Shown here in pieces: positions 63,918-64,000 of a stretch of DNA of 64,000 bases. Position 1 is the stretch's first letter. Every line of letters begins with the position of its first letter. A program made the translations under genes and the position numbers. The DNA lies in assembly GCF_943733665.1 (NCBI RefSeq), contig NZ_OX030782.1:5380501-5444500 (forward strand). The letters run 5' to 3'. Source of the stretch: Aquimarina sp. Aq107. Lineage in GTDB: Bacteria; Bacteroidota; Bacteroidia; Flavobacteriales; Flavobacteriaceae. The notes under the pieces were generated by a model. That model did not search any database. It saw nothing but the letters and a program-made list of their open reading frames with translations, and had not been told where the DNA came from.

Positions 63918-64000
63918 TTAAGCAATTTCGTGCTCATAATAAGTGGATGCATCTTGTAATAACAAATCTAGGTATTCATTTTCCTTTGCCAGACGTTGTT
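63918..64000 (-). CDS. C-terminal end of an unidentified gene
   Basis: The last 27 codons of a minus-strand frame that enters from beyond the window; it ends QDASTYYEHEIA at the stop 63918-63920. The visible tail is acidic and helical (LAKENEYLDLLLQ). It is upstream of the symporter on the same strand, 48 bases before its start, so both may share a transcript. It is too short to identify. Confidence 0.6.
   Translation of the reverse strand, partial: QRLAKENEYLDLLLQDASTYYEHEIA

Noticed and set aside
1..64000. CRISPR arrays, insertion sequences, integrases and phage genes
   Set aside because: None seen: no spaced direct repeats, transposase or integrase motifs in the window.

Overview
The window looks like the chromosome of a marine member of the Flavobacteriaceae; an Aquimarina-like genus is my guess, from gene content only. 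Reasons: very AT-rich DNA, several promoters of the Bacteroidetes form TTTG-N19/24-TAnnTTTG, a SusC/SusD pair, many surface lipoproteins, and the block coaX - barrel protein - TPR protein - lptC - CorC - ppiD. I see no insertion sequence, phage, CRISPR array or rRNA. There is one tRNA gene, tRNA-Phe(GAA).

Layout. (1) 1-3957: the 3' end of a GH113-like glycosidase, a lipoprotein, and two tandem 420-residue Omp85-type barrel proteins. (2) 4000-6116: a small TetR regulon (tetR, a DUF1348 protein, an exported epoxide-hydrolase-like enzyme) with two matching palindromic operators, one covering the -33 box of the tetR promoter. (3) 6123-11653, minus strand: an orphan double-glycine-leader Cys-rich peptide, azoreductase, a beta-hydroxyacid dehydrogenase, an AraC regulator whose putative site is repeated in front of two genes, a YceI operon and a membrane AraC-type regulator. 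(4) 11678-19805, minus strand: an arsenosugar biosynthesis cluster (TIGR04283 transferase, DUF547, ArsM, purine nucleoside phosphorylase, two TIGR04282-type transferases, rhodanese, radical-SAM ArsS, CMD-family peroxidase-like protein). A frameshifted Old Yellow Enzyme gene sits inside it on the plus strand.

(5) 20394-51921: a carbohydrate-utilisation region. Its first module has two GH3 glucosidases, a membrane propeller/LuxR regulator and a LacI regulator. Its second has an exported GH65 alpha-glucosidase, a second LacI with two near-identical 18-bp operators, a cytoplasmic GH13 alpha-glucosidase and SusC/SusD. It continues into a tight operon of three about 1,100-residue FG-GAP/ASPIC-UnbV lipoproteins, a vanadium-haloperoxidase-type lipoprotein and a membrane-anchored GyrI-like protein. 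This last set is the least explained part of the window.

(6) 51937-64000: PAP2 phosphatase, tRNA-Phe, the coaX-to-ppiD block (pantothenate kinase, envelope proteins, LptC, CorC-type protein, PpiD foldase), galE, a sodium:solute symporter and the 3' end of an unidentified gene.

How the parts fit together: SusC/D would import alpha-glucosides released or trimmed by the GH65 enzyme, and the GH13 enzyme would finish hydrolysis in the cytoplasm, under LacI control. The arsenic genes form a nearly complete route from arsenite through methylation and 5'-deoxyadenosylation to depurinated, glycosylated arsenosugars. All functions are inferred from sequence motifs read by eye; no database search was run.
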